Source: Lojkania enalia (lineage: Eukaryota; Ascomycota; Dothideomycetes; Pleosporales). From it: 64,000 nucleotides of DNA. The position numbers and the translations under genes were made by a program. Shown here piece after piece: positions 21,812 to 34,200 of the stretch. Every line of letters begins with the position of its first letter. Within the stretch, counting starts at the first letter, position 1. The notes under the pieces were generated by a model. That model saw only the letters and a program-made list of their open reading frames with translations, ran no database searches and was not told where the DNA came from. The stretch spans positions 22,720-86,719 of the forward strand of contig ML986768.1 of the NCBI GenBank assembly GCA_010094045.1. Reading direction: 5' to 3'.

Positions 21812-23410
21812 ATGAGATCACTCTACGACGTGATGCATTTGCATCATATTCAGTATAATCGCGCGAAGACTTTTTGGGCTGTAAATCGCCTATCAGAAGA
21901 ACTTGATGACTTCATCACAAGGGGCGTTATCGGAGAACACGAAGCCGAGAATCTTTCCGCAGTCTTCCGCACCAGCTTAAACCACCGCCTTTTAGTTGAG
22001 CTTGAGCAGTTTCATGATGGCCTAGAATCAATAAGACGAATTAGTGAGATGTTGGCTGCTACTATCTTGACAGTTACTAAATTGTACAAACTAACCAGCG
22101 CTGAAACGTTCAATAAGTATCACAAAGAGTTCTTCAGCTTGATATCGAGTAGCATGCTTTCATTATATCACCTTATTGGCGATGTTAGCTCACTGTACAT
22201 TGCGGCTTTCTGGCCCTCGGATGGTGAGTTGTCTTCATCTTTTGTCCTCAAACCTGTTGAGAACTGATAGAGGGTGCAGTCAGTTGGAAGTTCTCAGGGC
22301 ATGCGATCCGCATAGCAACAGAGCTGGACATTCAAAATTTCATCTACAAAGTGATTGAAGGAGACTCTGAGTATTTTCTTCCGCGCTCGACCGTAGTATA
22401 TGCATTATGTCTGTGACCATCATTTTAGCATTGCATACGGACGCCCGCCAATGATTGTCGAGAGTGTACAAATTTGAGAACAAGAAATATTCTTGCAATG
22501 GTCTTTCGTTAACGTCTTGGACTATCGAATGTTAAGTCAGGGCTCTCTTATGCAGATCCTGACTCGAATAAACGATAGGCTCACTGAGAGAAGACTGCCC
22601 TAGGAAGAGCATAGAGGCGAATTGCTATTAGAGAGCGACTTTGCTGACATACGGAACTCCATTGTAGAGCTCGATTAGTGGAGGATGATGTAGCATGTGC
22701 AACAGCGTAAATTTATAGTGTGTATAGAAATATCGACGAGCGTAGGCACGAACTGATCTGCATTAGAAAACAATTCATTCATTTGCACATGTCCGCCAGA
22801 GGGGATCACCTTATTCTCATATTCTGCGAAGCTACAAGTCAATGCCTTCGCAATAGGAGGCGTCACGCTCTCACCCACGCGACAAGGCCCCTCTTTCAAA
22901 TCAAAATCATCGAACAAATCCTTGCCTGCAATTTTCTGGAATTAACTTCAAAGATAGTTCCTCGTCAACTGGCGTAGCAACGCCATTAAACTATCTCCTT
23001 AGCATTGAACAGACGGGATTTGCCAACATGACAATCAATTCTGACGCCAGAATCTTGACATCTGTGCCGGAAGAAGAGGATATATTATGAGCCTTAATCG
23101 ACACGCCTTTATACGTTCATGGCGTGATTGCTTTCGCATCTGTGTTCCTGATGAAAATAACCACAAACTGGAATACTGTAATAGGATTAAACATTGAAAC
23201 AAAGTACGTTACTGGTCTTATGGAGAGAATTATTGCTCTCTTGAAAGGCTTCGTGACTAGCGATCGGAACTTGCTGCACCACACCACCGCCGAACTTGAA
23301 AAAAAGTGCTCGAGCGAAGTCTCCAAACACAAGTTAGAGCTCCCCATGCTGTTTCTGGTACAACAACTACTCTATCGAAAGGGGTTGCGGCTTCGAATGG
23401 GTGGTTAGCG
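21812..23410 (+). pseudogene. Decayed fungal-specific transcription factor (C6 regulator, middle and C-terminal parts)
   Basis: The order of motifs follows the fungal transcription-factor domain. A leading block reads DFITRGVIGEHEAENLSAVF and SEMLAATILTVTKLYK. A preserved 56-nt intron (22224-22279, GTGAGT...TGCAG) follows, joining FWPSD to VSWKFSGHAIRIATELDI. A frame change then gives YVCDHHFSIAYGRPPMIVES, a hallmark of the family, next to TAG and TGA stops. Later pieces are DYRMLSQGSLMQILTR and, from 23124, IAFASVFLMKITTNWN with YVTGLMERIIALLK. No zinc cluster is found upstream. With stops and frameshifts throughout, it cannot encode a full regulator, although the 21812-22223 block is still open. 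Confidence 0.8.
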
Positions 23411-24455
23411 CGGCCGTCAATTAGGCACACTTTCTTAGGCACCCTGGTGGCGTATTTCGAACATGCCTTGTGCAGCCATCGTTCCGGAGTCCCAACCGCG
23501 TAACATGAATTTAGTTTCAAACACATACCTCAACAGGTATCAAGGTCTATGGGGTGAGAAACACTGGCTTGTATCAAGGCTTAGGAGGCAATCGAACTTA
23601 TATGCTCAGGACAGAGTATTGAGGGTTCCTGAGCAATAATATGATGATCATGAATGATAGCCCGATATATGAGGCATTTGGAAGCGCAAGTGCTAACGAT
23701 ATACATAATATATTGACAAGCCAATTCACCTGTTAGTGTTAATGAGGAAGCTTAATACATTTTATTCGACAACGTTGTAGATTTTGAGAAAATTGTACGC
23801 GTTCCACCGGAAAGGATTGCCTAGATCATGGGACTACCGAACGATTTTTTTGTTCTTATAAAATGGCAGCCCTTAGCCGAATTGAGGGCGAGGGCTAAAA
23901 CAGTTCAGAGTGGACGAAGAGACCTATTTCGCAGAGGTGATCTGCCTAAGTAAGCGAATGCTCCAGCTTCGGATCTGTTTCATACTACAACCTTGGGAGC
24001 CGAATGGCGCGCTCATGTTAGGAATATCGTGTACTTGGGTTCTGAGAGATTGAATATAAAAGGGTTTCTCTATGAAACAAGCTTTGGCAGAGGCTCTTCG
24101 AAGTTTATAGTGTGGGGGCTGAAACTTGTTAGGCTGACTGCTGCCTAATTCAGCCTTTTAGAGCCTTTGCAATTCTCATATCCTTGTTGCACATCATAAA
24201 ATGCGGCGCAATGTGCACAGCCCGACTACACATCAAACTATGCAGAAAGTAAGCTGCCTTATTTGCATGAATTTAGTGCATCTTGATCTGACAATCCTGT
24301 TGCCCTAGTTTTCTCAGCACCGCCCCCAAATGCCCCGCAGCGCCGGCTCTGCTTGTTCAGCCGTGTCAAGCCTTTTATCTCTAGGCTGCCATTTAAAAGA
24401 GCATACATTCCTATGAGCGCGACCATTGACCTGCCTTTCAATTCCCGTCACCGTC
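23411..24455. other. Intergenic, promoter region of the HeLo gene
   Basis: About 1 kb of AT-rich DNA. A minus-strand fragment near 23.3-23.5 kb (PFEAATPFDRVVVVPETAWG) looks coding-like but is isolated and not identified. The 3' part must carry the promoter of the HeLo gene. Confidence 0.4.
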
Positions 24456-27400
24456 ATGGCAGAGGCTGTAGGGCTGGCTGTCGGATTTGCTGGCTTAGCC
24501 GGTCTGTTCAGCAGTTGCGTAGATTGCTTCAAGCTCGTACAGATCTACGGCTCGCGGTCTCATGATTATGAACTACTACAGACGATGCTGGATAACCAGC
24601 AATTCCATTTTATGGCTTGGGGCAAGGCTTGTGGCTTCATGGATACCGATAACCCAAACCGAAGGTACCTCAAGCACCGAAATAATATCTCCACTAGTTT
24701 TTTCAACTCCGTATTCTAACAATTGCTATAGGTTCGATGATGTTTTGTCGGGCCAAAGAAACAATCGCATCGAGCAAACAATGGAAAAGATCCAGTCCCT
24801 CCTCACCAACAGCGACAATTTGAAGGAGAAGTATGGCTTGAAGAAGCATCGCGGTTCAATGGGGACAAAGGGAATAGAAGGACCTACAATCAGCGCATTT
24901 TCACGAGTATTTCAGAATACTAGAGCGTTCTATAATACGAGCCTCCAGCGCACCTCTCATATATCCGGCGCAATCCGCTGGGTTGTCAACGATAAAGATA
25001 TGTTTGAGGGCCTTGTGCAAAACTTAAGAAATCTTATCGACGACTTGATTAAACTTACAGACGAGTTTGGGGTGACGGGATCTCAACGGCTGATAGTTGA
25101 GTATGAACTGGAAAAGATTAATGATGAGCAGAGCCTCGAGGCCATTACTGCTGCTAGCGCTTGCGATGATGACGATGACTTAATTTCGCTCGCTGCAAGT
25201 CGTCAGTTATCTAGAATCAAAGCACACTCTGTGATCAATCAGCCTATCGGCTTAGATGACGGGCTTTCTATGATCTCAGCGCATCGTTTCACACCTTCGG
25301 TTAGTACTTTGGTTGAGGAGGAGATGGAAGGTACTGTTCAAGAAATCGGAATCACTCGTAAACCCCTTTCAGAATGGCGAAAACTTAAAACTAGACCTGG
25401 CATAATGGCATGGCTTAGCGTCCTAGTGGCAGCTACCGTTCCTTCCACTAGCTTCATCGAAATGCAGGACGAGATTCGACCGATATCAAGGGTGAATACT
25501 CTCAATGCTGACGTCGAGGCCCCTGAGGAACACGCAGTCCGACTGGCCATCAACTCACAGGCGCTCATCGGCGTTCTAAGAAAGATCACAGCATGCAATA
25601 TCTCTCAAACCCACAATGTTTTAGTCTACCCTTTCAAACCGCTTCTCGTGTATGAGAATGACTTGAGGCGATATTTTGCAGAGATACAAGAGAAGCTCCG
25701 CAAGTTAATGAGTCTCCAAAATTCGGAAAAACTAGTAGACGACGACTCTGTTGAGCAAGAAGATGATTCGAAACTTAAGGTCCCCGGACGGCCTATCTCT
25801 GAACTTGAAAAGACCAAAAGAATCGTTGATGAAATGGAGTGCCTCATGGAGTTCATTGACAACGACATGCGGGAGCTCCTGAATGTTCGCAAGCAAATCA
25901 CCGACAAAAGCCTACATAAGATAAAATTCGAGCACTTGTGGCTACTGTTCAGACCTGGCGTCCTAATGACCTCTTCAGACAAAAGCTCTGATCGTATTCC
26001 TACTGGATATCAGATCTTGCACGTTACAGGGGGTCGCCCAATTCTCGATCTGGAGAATTTCTCTCAATCCGAGGCTTATGACAGCTACGGCGGTTGGGAG
26101 AATCGCGATGCAGGCTATGCTATTACTTCATCTCGGGAATGCACGGATTTTATTATTGATTGTTTCTATTTGGACTACAATGGAACAGCATACGGGCCGA
26201 GGCCTGAAACTTTTATCATCACCGAGTATACTGGCGAGCGAGATATTACGTCACTAACCTGCTATCCACTTGATTCCCCTGGGGTTGAAGCTAGACTTAG
26301 GACGGATCTTCTCAACCGTGGGAAAAAATTTGTGCAATGTACGATGGGAAATGGGCGATTCTTCTACTCCGGGCCAGTCTTGAGGGAACTTGATCCCCAT
26401 CATCGCCAGACCTGCCAATTTTGTGTTAGGAAGAATCTTCAAGAAAGAGTAGGTAGCGAAAGCCGATTTCTAGTATTGAAATTAGACTTACAGAGTTTCA
26501 GGCCGAAGGCGAGGTTATGATTGATCACACTACAGCACTAGAGAATAGTGTTAATATTGGCTGCAATTGGCAAATGGCCTTCGGGGGTGGAATTATCACC
26601 CAGGCCAGCAAAGCAAATCGAAGGGAAGTATTTGAAGCTGTGAACTGCTCTAATCCGTCATGCAAAGCATGTACGGACGTTTTCAATGACGCCGCAGTCG
26701 ACCTTCATCTACGGGACCGATTTATCCGCTCCTCAAAATGCCTCAAAGCTATGCATAGAAAAGATTTTGATGAAGAGCAATCGCTTATAATGTCCTATCG
26801 CTTATGTGGCTTTACAATGCAGCATCGCAAATGGCATCCTCTACATGTGGACTCAGTCACCCATGTGGATTCATCCAATCCCAATGCTTTGGACGATTTA
26901 GTCCTCCCCGAAGGACATAAGTCGAGGCTGAGTACTTTGACCAAGGGCCAAAAACAGGATACTCTCCAAGACGGCAAATGTGGCAAAAACCTATTCGAAA
27001 AGTCTTACTTTGTCAAGTCAAGACGCCGCGGCACCTTAGTTCTCTTACATGGGCCCCCAGGAGTTGGCAAAACGTCCACCGCAGAGGCGCTCGCTGCAAG
27101 CCTTAATAAGCCCCTTTTTTGGCTTAGGATTGCCGATTTCGGAAGTACGGCTCGAGAAATGGAACCCTTTTTGATAATGTTCTTTCAGCTGGCGGAGCGA
27201 TGGGGATGTATTGTGCTAATCCGTGATGCTGAGATCCTTCTGGATCAAAGAACACGAGCGGACCGTGAAGGCAATAGCATTACTTCAGGTACGCTATACA
27301 GATATATTAATAAACTAAATGCTAACAGATGAGCAGTGTTTGTTGATTCCCTTGAATATTTTACCGGTATCATGATCTTTGTTACCAGCCATGCCGGGGC

Positions 27401-28094
27401 ATTTAATGAAGCTATCATGTCGCGTATACATATGTCTCTTTACTATCCACCACTGGACATGGATTCTACAATGAGCCTCTGGGAGACCACTTTGAATCGT
27501 CTAAAGAACGACCAAAGCCTCATAATCCACTGGGACGATATCATTGACTTTGCAAAACGGCACTATCAATTAGAAACAAATCGATGGAATGGCCGTCAGA
27601 TCCGTAGTGGTATAGCAACTGCTCTAGCCATGGCTAGAGAAGACGCTGTGAGGCAGGGGAAGGAGGTTGCGGAGCTCAACGTAAAACACTTTGACGCCGT
27701 ATTGTACTCTAGTCAGCAGTTCTCTGAATACTTGCAAGCCGTTTCGCAAAGTGACGACCTCGGTCGTGCGAGGTCGCCTAGTATTAGGACAGACCAATTT
27801 CAAAACCAGATACATGAAGGAGCACGAGTGTCACCTACCCCAATACAGAGAACGATTCAGCATGTTGGGCCAGTGTCTGTCCGACCTTATGCAATTCACT
27901 CTGACACATCGGTGGCTAGCCATGACTACCAGAGCGATGAAGATGACCTTGAAGTGGAGGAGTTGGAAATAAAGTTGCAGATGGCAAAATTAAGAAGGCA
28001 GCAGAAAGCTCTGAATGCGGAACGGGCGAGGAGGCATCGGGAGAGGAATGGTTTGATAAGCGAGACGCCCGAGTCATCGAAGACCTTTCGATAG
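24456..28094 (+). CDS. HeLo domain - DUF7025 - AAA ATPase-like protein (candidate cell-death/self-recognition gene)
   Basis: Four exons (24456-24664, 24732-26448, 26502-27288, 27337-28094; introns 67, 53 and 48 nt) give 1156 residues. Residues 1 to about 215 are a HeLo (prion-inhibition and propagation) domain: MAEAVGLAVGFAGLAGLFSS, CVDCFKLVQ, later GAIRWVVNDKDMFEGLVQNL. About 310-620 is the region found before fungal AAA modules, including NVLVYPFKPLLVYE and the DUF7025 motifs FEHLWLLFRPG and YQILHVTGGRP. Residues 826-833 are Walker A (GPPGVGKT). The Walker B site reads LIRDAEILL instead of the usual LLDEADVFL, and sensor 1 reads VTSH, so catalysis may be lost. The tail is a basic coiled coil. 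HeLo domains in HET-S-type proteins form membrane-active bundles; a death or incompatibility role here is inference. The exon 3 acceptor (26501) has close alternatives. Confidence 0.85.
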
Positions 28095-28738
28095 ATGAAA
28101 TACCTGAAGTATCCTATTTCCATGAAATAATTAACGTCAGAAATAGACGTGAGGTTCGTTGCTTTTGGCCCCCTGCCCTTGGACTATACTACTCACTTGA
28201 TAGTAATATTAATTGAGGAATTCGTATGTTTAACGCGCAGCGTATTATTGGGCATTCCCCCCGAATAAGAGGCATGCGACACAAAGTTTCTCGTTGACTA
28301 TGGAGAGGCATATGATTTATTTTATCAGCTACTTCTTGGCTACTGATCCAGGATCGGCTGTTTGGAACCGCTCTTTGCATAGCTCGCCAAATGAAACCTT
28401 GGAGATAAAATAAAAACATAATGAATTTGAAAACTATAATAAGACTGAGGGGCGGCTAGTAAGTCTCATTTAAGAAATAAGTGCTAGTTCCATCCCCGAA
28501 TGTTCACGATGCTAGCGGATTGGATTACTATTGTTATTGTCTGGAATATACAGGATGCCGAAACTCGGTGATAAAGCTTAGCGCGAATCTTAAATCCGAT
28601 GGGCTCGTCTTAGCCCCGCTCCGGCTCCGGCTCCCACACCTCAATGATAGTCTACATAGGGAAGAGAGACGAACAAGCTTCGATTTTTCTTTCTTGTAGA
28701 TGAAATTATCTTCCCACTCGCTAGGTCAACCTTTAATC
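28095..28738. other. Intergenic, upstream of the dienelactone hydrolase
   Basis: No gene seen. A CCGGCT triple repeat lies at about 28617-28632, some 110 bp before the next start. Confidence 0.5.
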
Positions 28739-29516
28739 ATGTCTGGTGACTGTTGCAAATCTGGTTTCTCGTGGAACGGATCCCCCGTTGGTCACGAAAC
28801 TACTGTTGCCCACAACAAAGCATATGTTACCGGCGATTCCAAATCCGCTTCAATCATCATTGTCCATGATATTTTCGGCTGGACATTCACCAACTTAAGG
28901 CTTCTTGCAGATCACTTCGCAAAAGAAGCAAATGCCACCGTCTACGTCCCAGACTTGTGAGTGGCCCGTTCCGTGCAGCTGTCTAAACCTGACAAGTTCA
29001 AGCTTCGACGGCGAAATCATTCCGACCGACGTAATGGACACTCCAGAGAAGCGTGAAGCGTTCAACATTCCTGCTTTCGTCCAGCGACACGGAAAAGACA
29101 AACGATACCCTGAAATCAAGGCCGTTGCCCAGTCCTTGAAAACCACGTTCCCTAAGGTCGGTGCTATTGGCTATTGCTATGGAGCTTGGGCTTGCTTCCG
29201 GCTTGGCAGCGACCCTTCGCTCATCGATGCTATTTCCACCGCGCATCCTAGTTTGTTGGAAAACAGCGAGATTGATAATGTCAAAGTTCCTGTTCAAATT
29301 CTGTCACCCGAGCATGATCCCGCATACACTCCTGAGTTGAAGGAGTACTCGAACAAAGTGATACCTACGCTGAATGTGCCGTATGAATATATCTACTTTC
29401 CTGGATTGGCTCATGGGTTTGCGGCGAGGGGAGATGTGAACAATACAGCGCAGAAGAACGGGTTGGAGAGGGCGAAGAGGAGCGCAGTGAACTTTTTTAA
29501 TGAGTTCTTGCACTAG
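28739..29516 (+). CDS. Dienelactone hydrolase family protein
   Basis: A cytosolic alpha/beta hydrolase of the carboxymethylenebutenolidase type. Two exons (28739-28956 and 29003-29516; 46-nt intron GTGAGT...TCAAG) give 243 residues, the normal family length. The nucleophile is Cys131 in GYCYGAW. The acid residue lies in LSPEHDPAYTPE and the histidine in GLAHGFAARG, completing the Cys-Asp-His triad. ASIIIVHDIFGWTFTNLR is the oxyanion-region strand and turn. The start MSGDCCKSGF matches fungal relatives; an upstream ATG at 28700 would add 13 residues. In bacteria these enzymes open dienelactones in chloroaromatic breakdown; the fungal substrate is unknown. Confidence 0.9.
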
Positions 29517-30067
29517 TTAGATGTACCGCTCTAGTGGCTACGAAATCATGATTTTCCAGGGTTATCTCTAACAGAGCTTGTTAGCGCCGTACTTTACGCA
29601 TTTTCTACATGTCTACGAGTATTCCATTCCAATTACACAAATTTCGTAGCGTAGGACCACTCCATAAGAAGTGGCTGAAGACTTGGTGAAAGAGTGCTTG
29701 GTCATCACCAACAAGTCTTTCACGTTACATCCTGGGCCAACTTAAAGGCGGAATAATTAATTAAGGTGACAAAATCCCGGTATATATTTTACCGGCGCCT
29801 CGAAAGCAAACACCAAACAGCAACCCTCTGCCAACCCCTCCTAAAGCCAGACCGGAGATGGCTTCTTCTCCAAGAATCCGGCCGGTAGAGTTAAACGCTC
29901 ACGCCATCAATTATAGCAGCGGCTTCATCCTTGTCTTTGGACACCATGGCTACCCCATCGGACCCACTGGTTGTAGGAGATACCATGACCGAAGGGTACG
30001 GCGAGGCCCGTTATCCTCCTAGAACAACTAATATCCTCTTAGTGAAACTAGTTTCCACTCTACTATA
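29517..30067. other. Intergenic; contains a short unassigned frame
   Basis: A TATATATTTT motif near 29.78 kb is followed by an open frame at 29858-30023 (MASSPRIRPVELNAHAIN...). It has no recognised family and may be leader sequence of the broken F-box gene. Nothing else is seen. Confidence 0.35.
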
Positions 30068-30657
30068 ATGGAGACCTTGATGATGGATCCGAATCTGAGT
30101 AGTCGTACTTTACCTACGGAGTCATCGAAGCCTGCTCGTCCCCTCACCTTCAATGGACTTGCGGCTGAACTCAAGCTGAGCATCCTCGAAGAACTCCATC
30201 AAACTAGGTCGAAGCAAGACCTACTAAAGCTCTCGCAAGTGTGTAAGTATTGGATTACACTGGGTGCATCTCTACTATGGGCCAACGTTCTAGAGGGGAA
30301 CGACAATATCCTTTCAGTCATTCGCTCTACTATTTTGCCTCGTTCGGATATCTGTAGCATTGTATCCAATCTATCGATTTATAAACATCCCACGGGTGTG
30401 AAGTTTTGGTCCTTTAGGATATCCCGCTGCTGAGCCTAGATACTATGTTAGGGTTTCTAATGACTGATCTAATTTCCGAAGACTCCCACGGACGGCCGCC
30501 TAGCTTGGACATACCGATCTTCATTTCATCTTCTAAATCAAGAATCTTAGTTAGTGACTTTGAGGACACCGAATTTGAGTGGGAATTGTTGCTCATCGCT
30601 CTGGAGACGCTTTTCGACCTTATGAAAACGAGGGTGAACTCCTTCTCCATAGCTTGA
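30068..30657 (+). pseudogene. F-box protein gene, probably broken
   Basis: The first 121 codons contain an F-box-like segment (FNGLAAELKLSILEELHQ then LLKLSQVCKYWITLGASLLW), a type that recruits proteins to SCF ubiquitin ligases. The frame then stops at 30431-30433. A second frame continues the sense as DIPLLSLDTMLGFLMTDLIS to a stop at 30655-30657, but the junction needs a frameshift and passes a TAG. No intron with proper ends restores it. Leu-rich segments after the break fit the usual LRR-like tail of fungal F-box proteins. The gene abuts a large inverted repeat. Confidence 0.5.
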
Positions 30658-30935
30658 TTTTGAGCGGCAGCCTTGATTGATTCAAATCATCAAGTGGTAA
30701 TCGAGCAATTTAGTAATATGGATCTTTTACGTTGACTTTTCTCAGAGTTCTTGCTATCGCTTCCTTCAATGTGTATTAACGTGGAGCTTGATGATTGCAG
30801 AAGGTCACTATTCTCCTTTGGATCCAACCAGTGAGAACCGCCACACAATTGTGCACGAGCTTCTTCACCAATTTCACCGCTTGCAGCTAAAGGTCTGCAA
30901 TGTTTGTCCATCAATTATGAATTGCAGATTCTATG

Positions 30936-31294
30936 GTGTCACATGTTTCTACTATCCTATTATAGTTGGTCTGTTTTTCAGGCCTATATAGTCTCGCCAT
31001 CGCCAGCTTCTGCCGAAGCAGGCCACTTACCCTCCTTCAATACATCAATATTTGCCTCAGCAATTGATGCTCCCTGATACGCGACATATGGTGCACTGCT
31101 GGAAAAGGGTTACAAAAAAATCACGTTGCTTCAAATGAAGAGTTTGTCGCGTATCAGGCAGCATCAATTGCTGAGGTAAATATTGATGCATTGAAGAGGT
31201 GTAAGTGGCCTGCCCGGCCAGTGGCTTGGTGACGAGACTATAAAGGCGTAGTAAAACAGGCTATCCTATAATAGGATATCAGAAACACGTGACA
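30936..31294. repeat. Large imperfect inverted repeat (arms about 150 bp, spacer about 60 bp)
   Basis: The left arm (about 30936-31086) is the reverse complement of the right arm (about 31144-31294) with mismatches and small gaps. The inner 66 bp (31021-31086 versus 31144-31211) match at roughly 60 positions by my count; a shared core is CCTCAGCAATTGATGCT. Further out, TATAGTCTCG and ATCCTATTATAG recur in mirrored order. A transcript could fold into a long hairpin. I saw no transposase and no obvious target-site duplication, so it may be a foldback/MITE-like element or a local inverted duplication. Confidence 0.8.
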
Positions 31295-34200
31295 AAGTTT
31301 GCACATAAATATGCGTCCTATGCCTAAGTCTAGTCTCGAACGAAAGGCATGCCTAGAGATATCATTCCCATAGCCTTTACCCATCCACAACAAATTCGTA
31401 TGTCGACGCAGTAGAGGATCATATGACACACTAGAATGAAATGGCGAAGGGTCTCAGAGTAATAGTTGAGGATGAGAATCTTCCTAGGACCGATTCCCTT
31501 GAACTCGTTAATTAACATTAAGGATTTGAAGAAGACAAGCCACATTAGTCTCTTGATATTCTGAAGAACAGCTTCTAAATAATCCCAAAGGCTCATCTCA
31601 ATACTAAGTACCAACAATCTGATTTCCCTTACATTGGATCTGGCCGCAACATCATGCTTAATATCGAAGAAAGCGCTCTAGCTCCGAAAAAAAAAAAGAA
31701 TTCGAAAAGTGTTTTATACCCACTAAGAGCAGGGGAAATTACTAGGGAGTATTACTAAGGATGGATGATTTATAGCGAACGGCCCCTCGATTTCCCAATT
31801 AATACGAAACATGAAGGACTTACCGCTAGGAAAATCTCATGCGAATCAATGCCTTAGATTTGACCACTCCAGAGATGCGCATGGGGCACATGATCGGGGT
31901 TAGATGCCCGACTGGTAAGATCCGCGTCGCTATCTATAGCATAAGATTCGAATTAAAAGACCGAGGAGGTACAAAGCCAGAGACTAGGGAAGGGATTTAT
32001 TAAGACATTAGAAATTTGGACAGTTCGAATTCTTAGAGCTTCCTATAGATAGAAGGTTCAACATATTACACTCATGGCTTGGAAGATATCCCAAGTCATT
32101 CTAAAGACTGCCTGGGAAATGATCATTTCACTGAGACGGTACCACCATATGATGGATTCTCATGGGTGAATTATTATGGAGAAAGACTGATTGTGGTTTT
32201 ATTCGGTAGCTTCAGTGATTCGAGTCGTGCAAAGCAATACGGTATTGCTTAGAGCTGGGACCAGATAGCAAGTAATGGTAGCTTCTGTCGGGCTATAATC
32301 AACCTTTACAGTTTAATTGCTCTTCAATTCCAATATGTGCTTGCATAAGGAAGATACTGTTAATGAATCTAGATACCGGAGTTATCAGATAATACACTAT
32401 GCCTAGGTGACCTTTCAAAAGTGTCACGTGCGTAGTAGGGGTCTGATCTTACCAAGATCCGACCTTGGAATCTAGCCTTATCCATACTAGATATTGTAAT
32501 AAATCATACTTCCAACCTTATATGCTAATTCTACTGTTACAGAACGTCAAGGATTCCTTTTATCGAACTTCGGGTTATCGCTTACGGTCGGCAATAAATC
32601 TATATACTTTAGAGCGATTCTTCTCGCTTATCCTATTTTAATGGTCTTCTAATATTCTCAACTCTCCTACGGCTAGTTATTTTGTGAGAAAAAAAGGGAG
32701 GTCTACGAGTTTGAGCTTCTGCATTGCCGTCATTGTTGCGTATTATATGCCTGGGCTAGATCACTTTCGACTCATGATACAATAATGAAAGCGCTTTCAC
32801 TCACATGCCGCGTTTTTACATCTCTCACTCTACCAACAGCGCGAATTAAGCGTTAACGGAAGTGATTTCCTTGTTCCCTCAGTCCGTCAACTTGCTATTT
32901 ACTTAGGCGACGTGACGCCTTCCACATGAACAGGTAAGATTGAAAGTCGCTTCTTCACCAAGCAGCGTGGCTTTTCCACCAATAATCTCTCCTTCAGCAT
33001 TGATTAATTCACTTTTCGCTGACACGCAGCGTATTTTACTTACATGTCTGTTTTATATAGCCCTAGTGCCCGACCCAAGAACATTGACGTACGAGGCCCT
33101 CATCACGCAGTTCCTTTCTGGGGTCCGAAATCCATGAAGGGTGCAATTCTTATACCTCGAATCAAAGGGATAATGTTTTCGTTGATCAGGATATTCGTCC
33201 AAGGAACGGGCAGGCAGAAATTACTCCAATATTTGCATATCAATGTTATATTAAACAGATCAGAGCTCCGGCCCGTCTCAGCTACTTTTTCAAAAAAAAT
33301 ATTTAATTTGAGCTAGACTGGAAGACCGCAAAATATCTCGAGAATGGCTGTCTGATTTCGATTTCCGCCTTCGATGAATCAGTAGTTTTCATCCAAGCTC
33401 CATTCCCTATGAAAGCGCGGTATCGCAGCGGATCAAACGACATGAGATATGATTCAAAACTAATCGATCCACGTTCCTGAAGAACTATTATTCATGCCTG
33501 AAAGCTTCAAGGAACTTTCTGAGGAATTAAATGAAGCTATTTGAGCTTGCTTAGGACCGAAGGAATTCGTTTTAATGTAGACGGATTAAGATTCATGCTT
33601 GTAGATGTAGGACTTATGGAGGACATATTGGCCACAAGCTGGATTACTATCACCACTAATGGTCGTTAACTATTTTCATGTATACCGGCAAGCGCTCTAG
33701 GGCCGGCGGCCTTGGGTGGCAGATCCATTGTCAGTCATGGAAACCAAGGGGAGCATGCGGTTGAGATTGCAGTCTATCCACGTAATTTCTAATAACAACG
33801 TTCGCGCGTTAGCAGAGTTAGCCAAAAATCGACTGGAAGATATTGTCCCAGAAAACGTCTATTTAGAAATTCATAATGGTTTAGTGGCTTCTCGGAAGGT
33901 TTGGGGACCGACTAAGAAGCAATGAATATCTACTTCCGACTCCACTACCCGCATTCATCGTGTACTACTTAGGTAGTAATTTACATTTATTTTTTCAATT
34001 TAACCAATGGAAGCGCTAACTGGAATATGTGTACTCGGATCTTGAGTCCGGCTACTCCTCGGTTGTCTTCTATTACATTATTTCTAATACTCTAATTAGC
34101 CAATTACTAGACCGTATGATTTTCTTGCCAGAGCACATACTATCTTATCTGATATAATGACGTGAAGATAATGCCAAGTTTGACATTATGCTGGCGAATA

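Noticed and set aside
19640..23410. RIP as the sole cause of the pseudogenes
   Set aside because: Some stops fit C-to-T or G-to-A changes, but others do not, and frameshifts and a deletion are present. RIP indices were not computed.
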